In this document: one piece after another, positions 63,342 to 64,000 of the stretch
Position numbering within the stretch: position 1 is the stretch's first letter
Layout: the number at the start of each line of letters is the position of its first letter
DNA from: an uncultured Psychroserpens sp.
GTDB lineage: Bacteria > Bacteroidota > Bacteroidia > Flavobacteriales > Flavobacteriaceae
Direction of reading: 5' to 3'
Length of the DNA stretch: 64,000 nucleotides
Assembly (NCBI RefSeq): GCF_947492715.1
Contig: NZ_CANLNS010000004.1
Location: forward strand, 186,001-250,000
Position numbers and translations under genes: made by a program
Notes under the pieces: generated by a model
Databases searched by the model: none
Seen by the model: only the letters and a program-made list of their open reading frames with translations
Told to the model about the DNA's origin: nothing

Positions 63342-64000
63342 ATGCGAACAGTACTCCTACTTATAATTTGCTTATGCCTATTGTCATGTAGCAATGATGA
63401 TAATTTGGTATCCATTACAGAAAACGACGTTTTAAATTTTTCGGATATCTTATCCATAGATTTTGAAAATTTACCAAACTACAGCAACCAAGTTATTCCG
63501 TCTTATATCACAAAAGACAATACCACGTTCGGTTCTAATATTACAGATGAAGCTGCAACTCTAGGTCGCGTATTATTTTATGATAAACAACTATCTTCAA
63601 ATAATACAGTCTCTTGTGCTAGTTGCCATAAACAAGAATTTGCATTTAGTGATAATCTACAAGTGAGTAATGGTGTAAATGGGGTCACAGGAAGGCATTC
63701 TATGCGTTTGGTAAATGCCCGATTTTCGGATGAAACCCGATTCTTTTGGGATGAGCGCGCAGAAACTTTAGAAGTGCAATCAACAATGCCAATTCAAGAT
63801 CATGTAGAAATGGGTTTTAGTGGTGAAAATGGAGACTTAAATTTTGGTGATCTTATTAGCAGACTAGAAAGCACCAATTACTACCCTGCCCTATTCAATT
63901 TGGCCTTTGGTGATACGACAATATCAGAAGATAAAATCCAACTGGCTCTAGCACAATTCATTCGAAGTATTCAATCATTTGATAGCAGGTTTGATGAAGG
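63342..64000 (+). CDS. Di-haem cytochrome-c peroxidase, 3' truncated by window edge
   Basis: The frame opens with ATG at 63342 and runs past the right edge (219 codons visible). It starts with a lipoprotein signal (MRTVLLLIICLCLLSCSND, C16). The N-terminal haem-binding motif CASCH (in NNTVSCASCHKQEF) and the following F-x-D region RHSMRLVNARFSDETRFFWDERA match the MauG/cytochrome-c-peroxidase family. It should reduce hydrogen peroxide in the periplasm or, as in MauG relatives, oxidise a protein. The second haem motif would lie beyond the window. It begins 70 bases after the E1 gene. Confidence 0.9.
   Translation, partial: MRTVLLLIICLCLLSCSNDDNLVSITENDVLNFSDILSIDFENLPNYSNQVIPSYITKDNTTFGSNITDEAATLGRVLFYDKQLSSNNTVSCASCHKQEFAFSDNLQVSNGVNGVTGRHSMRLVNARFSDETRFFWDERAETLEVQSTMPIQDHVEMGFSGENGDLNFGDLISRLESTNYYPALFNLAFGDTTISEDKIQLALAQFIRSIQSFDSRFDE

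Noticed and set aside
1-64000. tRNA, rRNA, insertion sequence or integrase genes
   Set aside because: Every gap was read; none shows a cloverleaf-like pattern, rRNA sequence or recognisable transposase or recombinase motif. The insertion model for the left region therefore lacks a visible recombinase.

Overview
The window looks like chromosomal DNA of a marine-type Flavobacteriaceae bacterium (Bacteroidota). The reasons are the low GC content, secreted proteins with a type IX secretion (T9SS) C-terminal sorting domain, a SusC/SusD pair, AraC and LuxR regulators with membrane or TPR sensor halves, a fused E1 alpha/beta 2-oxoacid dehydrogenase, and recurrent TAnnTTTG promoter elements in place of Escherichia-type boxes. 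I recognise no integrase, transposase, CRISPR array, rRNA or tRNA. I read 42 complete protein genes plus one cut by the right edge.

Layout. 0-22 kb is an accessory-looking region of parallel blocks. In three of them a minus-strand operon of secreted or lipoprotein enzymes or surface proteins faces a plus-strand membrane-linked regulator: PD40 + serine hydrolase / AraC (3.0-7.1 kb); DUF885 + S41-like + PDZ-hydrolase + DUF2911 / AraC (7.2-13.8 kb); T9SS protein + giant LamG/LRR protein / TPR-LuxR regulator (14.0-22.2 kb). The block at the left edge is a TPR histidine kinase and LuxR response regulator. The blocks are separated by same-orientation repeats that resemble the 3' end of mnmE, and the real mnmE 3' end (22240-22257) closes the series. 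22-26.6 kb holds mnmE, a TlpA-type thioredoxin lipoprotein, a rhomboid protease and a lipid-A-type acyltransferase. 26.7-34.1 kb is a SusC/SusD locus with two surface lipoproteins but no glycoside hydrolase. 34.4-40.8 kb holds an aminotransferase, a phosphoglucosamine mutase, an acyltransferase 3, an ACP phosphodiesterase and a gamma-glutamyltransferase. 40.8-52.8 kb mixes conserved hypotheticals with an alpha/beta hydrolase, a probable beta-flower repeat protein, a GNAT, a large Tricorn-like S41 protease, an ATP-grasp enzyme and a TAP-like peptidase. 53-64 kb holds uvrA, a LOG-family protein, a secreted nuclease/phosphatase, an M1-like protein that lacks its zinc motif, the fused E1 enzyme and the start of a di-haem cytochrome-c peroxidase.

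How the genes fit together. Much of the content is cell-envelope and extracellular degradation (peptidases, hydrolases, glycan uptake), with one-component or two-component regulators beside the enzyme operons. The most unusual pattern is the series of regulator-plus-enzyme blocks bounded by mnmE-3'-like repeats. It suggests, but does not prove, repeated site-specific insertion next to mnmE followed by decay of the recombination genes. Related oddities are a reading frame that continues after the PD40 stop codon, and the same C-terminal codons recurring behind a different gene 4 kb away.
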